A model generated the notes under the pieces. That model ran no database searches, had not been told where the DNA came from, and saw only the letters and a list, made by a program, of their open reading frames with translations. DNA of 64,000 bases from Zobellia alginiliquefaciens (lineage in GTDB: Bacteria > Bacteroidota > Bacteroidia > Flavobacteriales > Flavobacteriaceae). Shown here in pieces: positions 54,905 to 63,349 of this stretch. Location: NCBI RefSeq assembly GCF_029323795.1, contig NZ_CP119758.1:4650001-4714000 (forward strand), written 5' to 3'. Numbering within the stretch: the first letter of the stretch is position 1; each line of letters starts with the position of its first letter. A program made the translations under genes and the position numbers.

Positions 54905-57226
54905 TTAGTACATAAGCTTAAGTGGCAAATTTTCTTCTACAATCAATTCTCCTGAATTCTGTATTTGGTTATTAGAATGTGTATTGTTTTTCGCTCCCCA
55001 AAGGCGGGCAACAAATTTTACAGCGTTGTCCTGAAATGTATTTCCTGAAAGCTCAACATTGATAATCCCATAGGTATTGATTAAAATACCATCTTCCTCG
55101 TGCTCACCGCATTTTGTAAAGACGCTATTGGTCACAATTAAATTTCCACCTACCGTAGACTCATCATACCCCCCTCTATAGTAATCAATTACGTTCTTAC
55201 CCACCTCCGTAAACTGACAATCATCAATGAATATATTTTCTGCATTGTATTCGCCACGATCATCAGTCTCTTCTGATAATTCTAAACCGTTTGCGCAGTT
55301 AACAATCGCAGTAGATTTAAATTTGATGTACTCCGAGAATGAATATTTATAGGCTTTTAGCACATAGTCAAAATTGGATATTTCAGAATCCACAACGGTA
55401 AGATTGTACAAACTGGACATATTGTTCTTTAAACTCGCAAAAGCATACTGCTCATCAGTACCTTTTAAAACAACACTTTTTAGGGTAAGCTCTCCTTTTG
55501 GATTCATTTCAAACGCTGGGGATTTTGCTGGCCCGTAATATTGAATGGAAGCTTTTTTAGTTTTATCTACAGAGCGAATGGTCAGGTTCTTATCAATCTT
55601 TAACGAGGTTTTAAGTTTATATCGGCTGGAAGTCAAGACTATAGTATCACCACTTTTTGCGTTTTTAATAGCTTTTGTCAATTGAGAAACCGAACCTACG
55701 GAATGATTCCTATGAACCTCATTTTTAGCCATTCCTGAACTATACCAATCAGGTCCGTATTGCGACCTATCCATAATATTTAGCTTTTCAGCTGGTGCTT
55801 TAACAATGGCTCCCACAGAGTTACTATCTGCCCTGGAGTTTCCAAAGATGTCCGTTTTAATCTGTTCAAATTCAAAACCATTGTACAGCTCCGTACCTGA
55901 TATATCGTTTGTAGGAATAAAAACGTTTTTCTCCAATTCCGAAACTGTAAAGTCTTTACGCTCTAATCCTGGAACTTCTTTAAATGAAACACCTTGGTTG
56001 TTGATAATATTACTTTCAAAATCAATTCCATCTATAGAATCGTGAGCTATAATAGGTTGCTCATCTCCCTTATCATTATAAATTAGGTTGTTCGCAACAG
56101 TCGTGCGAATAGGTCTCGCCGACCGGATTTCAGAAAGTGGAAGAATATCCTTTTGGTCTACATTTGCCCCCACTCCAAACTGCCACGGCGAATCACAGTT
56201 AATCCATGAGTTATTGGCTACCACCACGTCCGTTACCTGCAAATATCTATTAAGCGGAGATTTTGGAATACCGTTCATTACAGCAAGCGGACTTCTAAAG
56301 GTCTTGCCTTTTAGATTATAGAAATAATTATTGGTAACCCAATGCCCAGTGCCTATTAACCTAATCCCTCCTATTTGCTCAGAACTGGTATCGCCTATAA
56401 AATAATTACCGTCTACTATGCAATAGTTACCATGTCTTGTTACCAAGGAACCTTCACTCTTATAAAAAACATTGTTCCTGAATTCATTAAAATTTGATTT
56501 GCTTGAGATAATTTCTACTTCCCCATTACATCTATCAAAGAAATTGTTGGATACCATGGTATAGCTTGGGGCCATTGAGGTATAACTATTGCCAAGTTGT
56601 ATGGTTTCTGCACTAGGCCCGCCTTTTGGAGGTCTTGGCCCAAAATAGTTATCATGTATTTTGTGGTAGTTCTTTATGCTTTTGTTTCCGGCTAAATCAA
56701 TTCTAACGGTAGGTCCTCTGTTAGATTTCCCAGCTATGTAACAATGGTCCAATTCATTATAACGTCCATTAAAAAGTACCCAGAGATCCGTCTGGTTTCT
56801 TTGAACTTTATTGAAATCTAAAATTACGGTGTTTGTTACCCGGGAATGATTGGCCACAGTATCTTTATTGATGGCAAAATCTATAACGGCATCAGAAGGA
56901 GATGCCCCGTTGGTAAAATATAAACCACTAACAACCAAGTATTCCCCACCAAGTTTTAAATCGGATTGGCTACTTATAATTACCTTACCTGCGGTTTCAG
57001 CTTTTAAAGTTATAGGTTGACCCTGTTTACCATAACCTACAAATTTTATTTGCACGTCATCCCAATTCCCATTGGCCATTATAATTTCATCTCCCGGCCT
57101 TGCGGAATTAATGGCGGCATTCAACTCCGCAATATCGTTAACATACGTCTCTTCCTTTTGAGCTTCAGTTGTAAACGAAAAAAATAAAAGAGCGACACTT
57201 ATTACTAATAATCTAGTTTTCATCAT
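54905..57226 (-). CDS. Polysaccharide lyase family 6 (alginate lyase), two-domain, secreted (copy 2)
   Basis: 773 residues with a signal peptide ending near SFTTEAQ. Same design as copy 1: N-terminal beta-helix with NGEVEIISSKS (Ca2+-binding Glu pair, catalytic Lys243) and TRHGN (Arg264), 21 residues apart, then a C-terminal beta-helix from about residue 480. Segments such as HDNYFGPRPPKGGPSAETIQ are shared with copy 1, but overall divergence is clear, so the duplication is not recent. Different specificity (for guluronate or mixed blocks) is plausible but not readable. It has its own consensus promoter, tandem operator and terminator, hence is a separate transcription unit with the same regulation. 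Confidence 0.88.
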   Translation of the reverse strand: MMKTRLLVISVALLFFSFTTEAQKEETYVNDIAELNAAINSARPGDEIIMANGNWDDVQIKFVGYGKQGQPITLKAETAGKVIISSQSDLKLGGEYLVVSGLYFTNGASPSDAVIDFAINKDTVANHSRVTNTVILDFNKVQRNQTDLWVLFNGRYNELDHCYIAGKSNRGPTVRIDLAGNKSIKNYHKIHDNYFGPRPPKGGPSAETIQLGNSYTSMAPSYTMVSNNFFDRCNGEVEIISSKSNFNEFRNNVFYKSEGSLVTRHGNYCIVDGNYFIGDTSSEQIGGIRLIGTGHWVTNNYFYNLKGKTFRSPLAVMNGIPKSPLNRYLQVTDVVVANNSWINCDSPWQFGVGANVDQKDILPLSEIRSARPIRTTVANNLIYNDKGDEQPIIAHDSIDGIDFESNIINNQGVSFKEVPGLERKDFTVSELEKNVFIPTNDISGTELYNGFEFEQIKTDIFGNSRADSNSVGAIVKAPAEKLNIMDRSQYGPDWYSSGMAKNEVHRNHSVGSVSQLTKAIKNAKSGDTIVLTSSRYKLKTSLKIDKNLTIRSVDKTKKASIQYYGPAKSPAFEMNPKGELTLKSVVLKGTDEQYAFASLKNNMSSLYNLTVVDSEISNFDYVLKAYKYSFSEYIKFKSTAIVNCANGLELSEETDDRGEYNAENIFIDDCQFTEVGKNVIDYYRGGYDESTVGGNLIVTNSVFTKCGEHEEDGILINTYGIINVELSGNTFQDNAVKFVARLWGAKNNTHSNNQIQNSGELIVEENLPLKLMY

Positions 57227-57320
57227 TCAAGTATGTTGAGAAGGTTTGTTTTAATAGATTGCTTAAACCGTTGAGAATTTTTAAAATCTATTTTCAGTAT
57301 TCACCAAAAGTTCGAATTAA

Positions 57321-57345
57321 TTGGTTTACCAAATTGGTTTACCAA
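57321..57345. promoter_or_regulatory. Tandem palindromic operator, PL6 copy 2
   Basis: TTGGTTTACCAA at 57321-57332 and again at 57334-57345, spaced 13 bp as in front of copy 1. The upstream palindrome shares its last bases with the -7 box. About 95 bp separate it from the start codon. Confidence 0.7.
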
Positions 57346-57372
57346 ATATAACCTAATTATCCTTCTAAGCAA
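57343..57372 (-). promoter_or_regulatory. Promoter of PL6 copy 2
   Basis: On the minus strand TTG (57372-57370), 19 bp, then TATATTTG (57350-57343), an exact consensus match with the same spacing as PL6 copy 1. The leader is about 110 nt. The rest of the gap to the kelch gene (57373-57558) shows nothing recognisable. Confidence 0.65.
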
Positions 57373-57558
57373 ACTATTTAACGGTTTCCAACTATTGAAA
57401 TATGATGTTGGTACTTCCGTTTTAAAATTCCTTACAGACAGATATGCCAGCTATTTATTATGCTTGAAGTTCATCAGGAAGAATACGCACTTCGTCTATA
57501 GCTTCAAATTTTTTTCTAGGCCAATAGTTATATACTTCTAACTTAAAATCCCTAATAT

Positions 57559-58920
57559 ATGAAGTTTAACAACCTACTTTTAGCAAGTGTTTTTCTTGTA
57601 ATTTTCAGCGCATGTTCCGAGGACGATTTGTTAGCTGATATCCCAGAAACTGAAACAGAACAACAAGAAGAGCAACAGGAAGAGGAAGAACAGGAATCCG
57701 AAAACAATGCCCCTGATGCGTTCAGCCTATCCACTCTAGAAAATGGTGCCGTAGATGCAGAAATAAATCCCCTTTTGACCTGGGCTGCGACCACAGATCA
57801 AGATGATGACACAATAACCTATAAACTTGTTTTGGATATAAATGAATCTCCTGAAACTACTATAGCCGAAAACCTTACTACAACAGAGTTTTCCATTACG
57901 GAAGGCTTAAACCGAAATAAAACCTACTACTGGAAAGTAATTGCTACGGACGGTAATGGAGGTGAAACCGAAAGTACCGAAACTTTTAGCTTTACCACGA
58001 AAGGCTTCGCTTTATCCGAATCTGCCCTTACCGCTAATGCACAATTTAGCAAAAGAAGAAACCACAGTATTACCGAATTTGACGGAAAACTATGGTTGAT
58101 AGGTGGCGGTGATGACAATTCTATATATGATGATGTATGGTCTTCTGTAGATGGTGAGACTTGGCAGCTAGAAGTAGAAGACCCGTTTGGTTTTTTCAGC
58201 AAAAACAATCATACCGCTATTGTGTTCAAAAACAAGTTCTGGATTATTGGTGGCGGTTTTAGTGATATCTGGTCATCTACCAATGGTATAGATTGGGTAC
58301 GAAATGATTTATCCGGTCCGTTCGGTTCTAGAGAAGGACATTCTACTGTAGTTTATGATGGTAAGTTATGGGTTATTGGTGGAACTAAGGTAAATGAACA
58401 AATGAATGACGTTTGGTACTCCGAAGACGGTATAACTTGGACAGAAGCAGCCTCAAGCACGCAATTTTCTCCACGTACAGACCACACTACTATTGTATTT
58501 AATGGTAAAATGTACTTAATGGGAGGAACCTCTATTCAAGATTTTTCTCCGTTATTTTACAATGATATCTACACGTCAACCGATGGTATTAACTGGACGG
58601 AAGTAGCTACTGAATCCGTATTCGAAATTCGTGCTAATCAAACTTCATTAGTTTATGATAATAAAATGTGGGTCATTGGTGGCTGGCAAGCTGTAACGAA
58701 TCAAGAAACGATGGAGCAAGATGTTATATCATTTGCAGATGTGTGGTATTCAGATAATGGAACCCAATGGAATAAACTGAACGGCAACGATTCCTATCCT
58801 GGAAGATTAGGACACGCTTCAGTATTATTTGAAAATAAAATACTTATTTCCGGTGGATTGAACATTGACCAAGATGACAATCTTAGAACACATTACAATG
58901 ACGTGTGGGTAATTGAATAA
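57559..58920 (+). CDS. Kelch-repeat lipoprotein with Fn3-like domain
   Basis: 453 residues. Lipoprotein signal ending VIFSACSEDD, then an acidic Glu/Gln-rich spacer. Residues about 50-145 are a fibronectin-III-like domain (NPLLTWAATTDQDDDTITYKL, NKTYYWKVIATDGNGG). The rest is a beta-propeller of kelch-like repeats with the recurring KLWVIGG, WYSEDGITWTE and HSTVVYDGK. The lipobox followed by SEDD suggests outer-membrane surface display. It is next to the alginate lyase genes but divergent and lacks their operator; a role in glycan binding is only a guess. Confidence 0.85.
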   Translation: MKFNNLLLASVFLVIFSACSEDDLLADIPETETEQQEEQQEEEEQESENNAPDAFSLSTLENGAVDAEINPLLTWAATTDQDDDTITYKLVLDINESPETTIAENLTTTEFSITEGLNRNKTYYWKVIATDGNGGETESTETFSFTTKGFALSESALTANAQFSKRRNHSITEFDGKLWLIGGGDDNSIYDDVWSSVDGETWQLEVEDPFGFFSKNNHTAIVFKNKFWIIGGGFSDIWSSTNGIDWVRNDLSGPFGSREGHSTVVYDGKLWVIGGTKVNEQMNDVWYSEDGITWTEAASSTQFSPRTDHTTIVFNGKMYLMGGTSIQDFSPLFYNDIYTSTDGINWTEVATESVFEIRANQTSLVYDNKMWVIGGWQAVTNQETMEQDVISFADVWYSDNGTQWNKLNGNDSYPGRLGHASVLFENKILISGGLNIDQDDNLRTHYNDVWVIE

Positions 58921-58995
58921 TTATAACTGAACAATTGAATGTTTCATGAATAAGTCGATTATGTCAACTTATTTCAGGATGAAACACAAATATTA

Positions 58996-59030
58996 AAATA
59001 GCCCTTTCTAACGAAAGGGCTATTTACTTT
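58996..59030. terminator. Bidirectional terminator, kelch lipoprotein / AAA+ gene
   Basis: Perfect 13-bp stem AAATAGCCCTTTC (58996-59008) / GAAAGGGCTATTT (59013-59025) with loop TAAC, between convergent genes. Confidence 0.85.
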
Positions 59031-59043
59031 TATACTATAGTTT

Positions 59044-60513
59044 TTACAAACCGTCTATATAACTTCCGTAAAGGTCTTTGAATTGATACCCCTCTGAGAA
59101 TCTATTTTTGCTTAATTTTTTATGGGATACCAATCCCCATAGAATCAATTCTTTTAAGAAGTATATATCTTCTTTCGGAAAATCGGGCTGATGCTCCTTT
59201 ATCAACTGATTCAACTCAGGAATACTATCCAAAGTCCGTTTATATTCCTCATCTGTAAACTCATCTAAAAGTTCAAAACCTTCCCCTTGAAAGAACCAAC
59301 TTAATAAGTCATCATAAGGAGATGGAGCATCTTTTCTTTCCAATTTGTTTATAGCAGGAAAGTATTGAGGAAACAGACTTTTTACCGCATCATCAATCAA
59401 TATTTCGGCAACACTATCAGCGCCTTCTTGCTCTCCTTCATACACTAATTCTATCTTACCGGTAATAGCAGGAACAATACCCATAAAATCACTTAAGCGT
59501 ACCATGGTGCCATCGGCATCGGCCAGTAAAGCCCTTCTTTCTGCAGTACTTAATAAGTTCTCAAAAGCCGTAATACTAGTTCGTGCACTTACCCCACTTT
59601 TAGCATCTACATACTCACTATCACGTGCTTCAAAAATAATCTGCTCCAACAAGTCTTTTGCCAAATCCGGAACATAAACAGAATCTGTTTGGCGTGCATC
59701 AAGATGTGCTTCTTGTTCCGTGATTTTTCTTGCCGTTTCAATATCCTCTGGATAATGGGTTAAAATTTGGGACCCAATTCTATCTTTTAACGGTGTTACA
59801 ATACTTCCCCTGTTGGTATAATCTTCAGGGTTTGCCGTGAATACAAACTGAATATCCAACGGTAAACGCAATTTAAAACCACGAATCTGAATATCGCCTT
59901 CCTCCAAGATATTGAATAGCGAAACTTGAATTCTAGCCTGCAAATCCGGAAGCTCATTGATAACAAAAATACAACGGTTCGCACGCGGAATCATTCCAAA
60001 GTGAATCACCCTATCATCAGCATACGACAATTTAAGGTTCGCCGCTTTTATCGGGTCCACATCTCCAATCAAATCGGCTACGGTTACATCCTGTGTTGCT
60101 AGTTTTTCAGCAAAACGCTCTTTTCTATGCAACCAAGAAATTGGAGTATCTTCACCTTTTTCCTTAATGAGCTCCATGGCGTAGCGCGACATAGGTTGTA
60201 ATGGATCATCATTAATTTCAGAACCTTCTACCACAGGAATATACTCATCCAGCAAATTGACCATTAAATGTGCCAAACGTGTTTTTGCCTGTCCCCGTAG
60301 TCCTAATAAGTTGATGTTATGCCGAGATAGAATCGCACGTTCCAATTCTGGAATTACGGAATCTTCATAACCCCACACGCCAGTAAATGCATCTTCTCCT
60401 TTTTTAATTTTTTGAATGAGATTGTCACGTAACTCATCCTTAACGCTTTTGGTCTGGTATCCGGCAGCTTTTAACTCGCCAAGCGTTTGTATCTTTTTAT
60501 TATCTAATTTCAT
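59044..60513 (-). CDS. AAA+ ATPase, magnesium chelatase I / MoxR-like
   Basis: 489 residues. The ATPase core has Walker A GLRGQAKTR, a Walker B region RCIFVINELPDL in which the usual Asp-Glu reads Asn-Glu, sensor-1 FVFTANPEDYTNRG and an arginine-finger region LKDRIGSQ. The order resembles ChlI/BchI chelatase subunits. A helical C-terminal domain follows. It lies 12 bp downstream of a VWA protein gene, the standard AAA+/VWA pairing in which ATP hydrolysis remodels a client. No cofactor-synthesis genes are next to it, so the client is unknown. Confidence 0.85.
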   Translation of the reverse strand: MKLDNKKIQTLGELKAAGYQTKSVKDELRDNLIQKIKKGEDAFTGVWGYEDSVIPELERAILSRHNINLLGLRGQAKTRLAHLMVNLLDEYIPVVEGSEINDDPLQPMSRYAMELIKEKGEDTPISWLHRKERFAEKLATQDVTVADLIGDVDPIKAANLKLSYADDRVIHFGMIPRANRCIFVINELPDLQARIQVSLFNILEEGDIQIRGFKLRLPLDIQFVFTANPEDYTNRGSIVTPLKDRIGSQILTHYPEDIETARKITEQEAHLDARQTDSVYVPDLAKDLLEQIIFEARDSEYVDAKSGVSARTSITAFENLLSTAERRALLADADGTMVRLSDFMGIVPAITGKIELVYEGEQEGADSVAEILIDDAVKSLFPQYFPAINKLERKDAPSPYDDLLSWFFQGEGFELLDEFTDEEYKRTLDSIPELNQLIKEHQPDFPKEDIYFLKELILWGLVSHKKLSKNRFSEGYQFKDLYGSYIDGL

Positions 60514-60525
60514 AGGTAGAATCTC

Positions 60526-61683
60526 TTATTTCAATCTTTTTTTCCTGTTGCTCTCGTAATCTTCAAAAATCATTTCACCCAGACCTTTTAATCCCGTAAA
60601 GAAAGCCTTGCCTTTGTTCGCTTCCGTAAAATGACGAATAAACTGCATTAAATAAGCATCTTGTGCAATCATAAAAGTTGTTATGGGGATGTGTAATTTC
60701 CGTGCCTGCCGTGCCATATTATAACATTTCTCAACAATATAATCATCCAGGCCTACACTATTCTTATAATACGTACCATCAGGAAGCCGTAAACAACTGG
60801 GCTTCCCATCCGTAATCATAAAAATCTGTTTGTTGGTATTCCGCTTACGGCGGAGCATATCCATCGCTAATTGTAGTCCCGCTACAGTATTGGTATGATA
60901 AGGCCCTACCTTTAAATAGGGAAGATCTTTGATCGGAATCGGCCAAGCATCATTGCCGAAAACCAAAATATCTAAAGTGTCTTTGGGATACCGAGTGGTA
61001 ATCAACTCCGCAAGTGCCATTGCCACCTTTTTGGCAGGTGTAATACGGTCTTCGCCGTACAAAATCATACTGTGGCTAATATCTATCATCAACACTGTAC
61101 TCATCTGGGCCTTGTGTTGCGTATCTTCAACCACTAAATCATCTTCATTTAAGGTGAAGCTGCCCATTCCATGATTGATTTGGGCATTCTTAAGACTCTC
61201 GGTCATTGAAATGTTCTCTAGACCATCACCATAACGATATTCCCTTAAATCTCCCGTATGCTCATCCCCTTGCCCGGATTTACCGGTCTTATGGTTTCCA
61301 GAGCCACTACGTTTAATTTTACCGAAAATTTGGTCTAAAGCACGTTGGCGAATAAGGCGTTCCATTTTAGCGGTAATGGAAATATTACCTTTTCCACCAT
61401 TTTCATCGCCCTCTTCTCCTTCTCCACCAGCACCACCATCTTCAAATTCTTCCTGAATATATCCTTTTGCTTTTAGCTCCTCTATGAAATCATCGATCGT
61501 GTATTCATCATCCGTCAGTTCATACTCCTTATCCAATTCACGCAACCAATCAATGGCCTCATCAAAATCGCCCGAAGTATGGGTTATGAGTTCTTGAAAA
61601 ATATCGAAAAGTTTTTCAAAGGGAGTCTGTTCCGGTGCTTCATACGTTGAAAACCGGAACCCTTTTCTTGTGTTCATAGCCAT
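60526..61683 (-). CDS. VWA-domain partner of the AAA+ ATPase
   Basis: 385 residues, cytoplasmic. The N-terminal about 190 residues include an acidic glycine-rich linker (GGAGGEGEEGDENGG) as seen between domains of chelatase D subunits. The VWA domain has an intact MIDAS: VLMIDISHSMILYG (DxSxS) and IFMITDGKPSCLR (Asp). It is the first gene of the pair with the ATPase. Inferred role: metal-dependent adaptor that brings a substrate to the ATPase ring. Confidence 0.87.
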   Translation of the reverse strand: MAMNTRKGFRFSTYEAPEQTPFEKLFDIFQELITHTSGDFDEAIDWLRELDKEYELTDDEYTIDDFIEELKAKGYIQEEFEDGGAGGEGEEGDENGGKGNISITAKMERLIRQRALDQIFGKIKRSGSGNHKTGKSGQGDEHTGDLREYRYGDGLENISMTESLKNAQINHGMGSFTLNEDDLVVEDTQHKAQMSTVLMIDISHSMILYGEDRITPAKKVAMALAELITTRYPKDTLDILVFGNDAWPIPIKDLPYLKVGPYHTNTVAGLQLAMDMLRRKRNTNKQIFMITDGKPSCLRLPDGTYYKNSVGLDDYIVEKCYNMARQARKLHIPITTFMIAQDAYLMQFIRHFTEANKGKAFFTGLKGLGEMIFEDYESNRKKRLK

Positions 61684-61703
61684 TATATAAAATTACTTAA
61701 TAA

Positions 61704-61742
61704 AACCGTTAACACCTCCATTTTTAGGAAATGTTAACGGTT
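61704..61742 (-). terminator. Hairpin after the Gfo/Idh/MocA gene
   Basis: 11-bp perfect inverted repeat AACCGTTAACA (61704-61714) / TGTTAACGGTT (61732-61742). On the minus strand the second arm runs into GGTTTTATT. It lies between the end of the oxidoreductase gene and the start of the VWA gene; each arm contains the palindrome GTTAAC, so an operator role is an alternative. Confidence 0.5.
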
Positions 61743-61799
61743 ACAGGCTATTGCCACTAAAAAAACATTGACGTTAGACTTATTAAAATTAAAAGTCAC

Positions 61800-63197
61800 C
61801 TAACTTATAATACCCAGAGGTGCCGTCGTTTTCCACGCACCACGGGTAAAATCTGGAAACTCTTGTGGAGCACCATTATTTGCCACAGAAGCCTCACTTA
61901 AAGGAGAAACTGCACTCCACAAACAACCTTCGTATACATTTTGATCTAAAGGTTCTCCGTTTCTTAAACACTCTACAATGCGGAAAAGCATCATAAAGTC
62001 CATACCCCCGTGACCTCCCATTTTCGTTGCCAAATCGCCTACTCGTTTGTATAACGGGTGCTCATATTTTTCATAGATTTTTGCCAAGCCATCGCCTTCC
62101 GCCCAGTGATGATGGTCTTCGGTCGCCCCTTCTACACCTCCTTCAATTGCAACTCGTGTAGGAAAACCGGCCAAAGTACCTTTTGTACCCTGAATCATGT
62201 TATGGCGGGTATATGGTCGTGGACTCGTTTCATCCCATTGTACCATAATGGTTCTACCTAAGTTGGTCTTTATAATGGAAGTATTGATATCCCCTCCTTT
62301 ATAATCCAGCTTATTCCATTTGTGATCTGCGGGAAAATTCTTTTCAGCATATAATTGACGACCTTTTGCAGGTGATGAAAAAGCGTTTATAAACTTGAAA
62401 TTGTCATCTGTGCGTCCAACGTTCATGTATTGGGCAACAGGTCCCAAACCATGTGTTGGATATAAGTTTCCGTTTCTATGTGCATAATGCGGTGTACGCC
62501 ACGAACCCGTACCACGATCCACCTCGTTCATCTGAAAACGCAATTCGTGAATATAGGCCGCTTCACCATGAAGCAGTTCGCCAATTGCTCCTTCTCGGCA
62601 CATATTTAAATACAACAACTCATCCCTGCCATAGTTAACGTTCTCCATCATCATGCAATGTTTCTTTGTCTTTTCGGACACATCCACAATTTGCCACATC
62701 TCTTCTATAGTTAAGGCCAAAGGAACTTCCACAAAAGCATGGGCTCCTGCATTCATTGTTGCAATAGCCATTGGGGCGTGTAAACCCCACGGAGTCGCAA
62801 TTATTACAGCATCCGGTTTTTCCTTTTCTAACATTTTTTTCCAGTCGTCCTCACCGTCCGTGTATAGCTTTACTTTTTTATGGCGTTGCCCTTTACCTGC
62901 CTCCTTACAGACATCAGCCGACTTTTGGGCCAAATCTTCATATAAATCCGATATAGCAACAACTTCCGTTCCCTCAATAGCGGCAATTTGCGCTACGTGG
63001 CCTGAACCTCTAGCGCCTACCCCAATAAATGCAAAACGCACCTTGTCTAATTTTGGGGCGCTAAAACCACCCATATATTGCGACGAAAAAGGCCGCTCGG
63101 TTCCTAAAAAATTGGCTTGAGAAATAGTTGGGGCCAGAGCAATCCCTGCACCTACCAATGACGATTTTTTTAGAAAATTTCTTCTATTTGAGTTCAT
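61800..63197 (-). CDS. Tat-secreted Gfo/Idh/MocA family protein, GH109-like
   Basis: 465 residues. The N-terminus has a twin-arginine motif NRRNFLKKSS, so it is exported folded with bound NAD. The Rossmann fold begins RFAFIGVGARGSGHV; AFVEVPLALTIEEM is the region where canonical members have the EKP motif (here EVP). GNLYPTHGLGPVAQYMNV and the overall length match GH109 proteins, which use NAD+ to cleave alpha-N-acetylgalactosaminides. The GH109 call is from family pattern; substrate unproven. Divergent from the DUF1853 gene. Confidence 0.85.
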   Translation of the reverse strand: MNSNRRNFLKKSSLVGAGIALAPTISQANFLGTERPFSSQYMGGFSAPKLDKVRFAFIGVGARGSGHVAQIAAIEGTEVVAISDLYEDLAQKSADVCKEAGKGQRHKKVKLYTDGEDDWKKMLEKEKPDAVIIATPWGLHAPMAIATMNAGAHAFVEVPLALTIEEMWQIVDVSEKTKKHCMMMENVNYGRDELLYLNMCREGAIGELLHGEAAYIHELRFQMNEVDRGTGSWRTPHYAHRNGNLYPTHGLGPVAQYMNVGRTDDNFKFINAFSSPAKGRQLYAEKNFPADHKWNKLDYKGGDINTSIIKTNLGRTIMVQWDETSPRPYTRHNMIQGTKGTLAGFPTRVAIEGGVEGATEDHHHWAEGDGLAKIYEKYEHPLYKRVGDLATKMGGHGGMDFMMLFRIVECLRNGEPLDQNVYEGCLWSAVSPLSEASVANNGAPQEFPDFTRGAWKTTAPLGIIS

Positions 63198-63349
63198 CTA
63201 TCTTTTTTTGTGAGTTGTTGTAGAAATGAAATTACAAGATAAAGAAGTTTTAGGGATTAAAATGACAAGAAATGCTGCAATTACTAAAGTCTTACAAAGT
63301 GCCGTTTATTTTTTTGACAGCACGTTTAGAGGCCATATCTTCGTAAACG

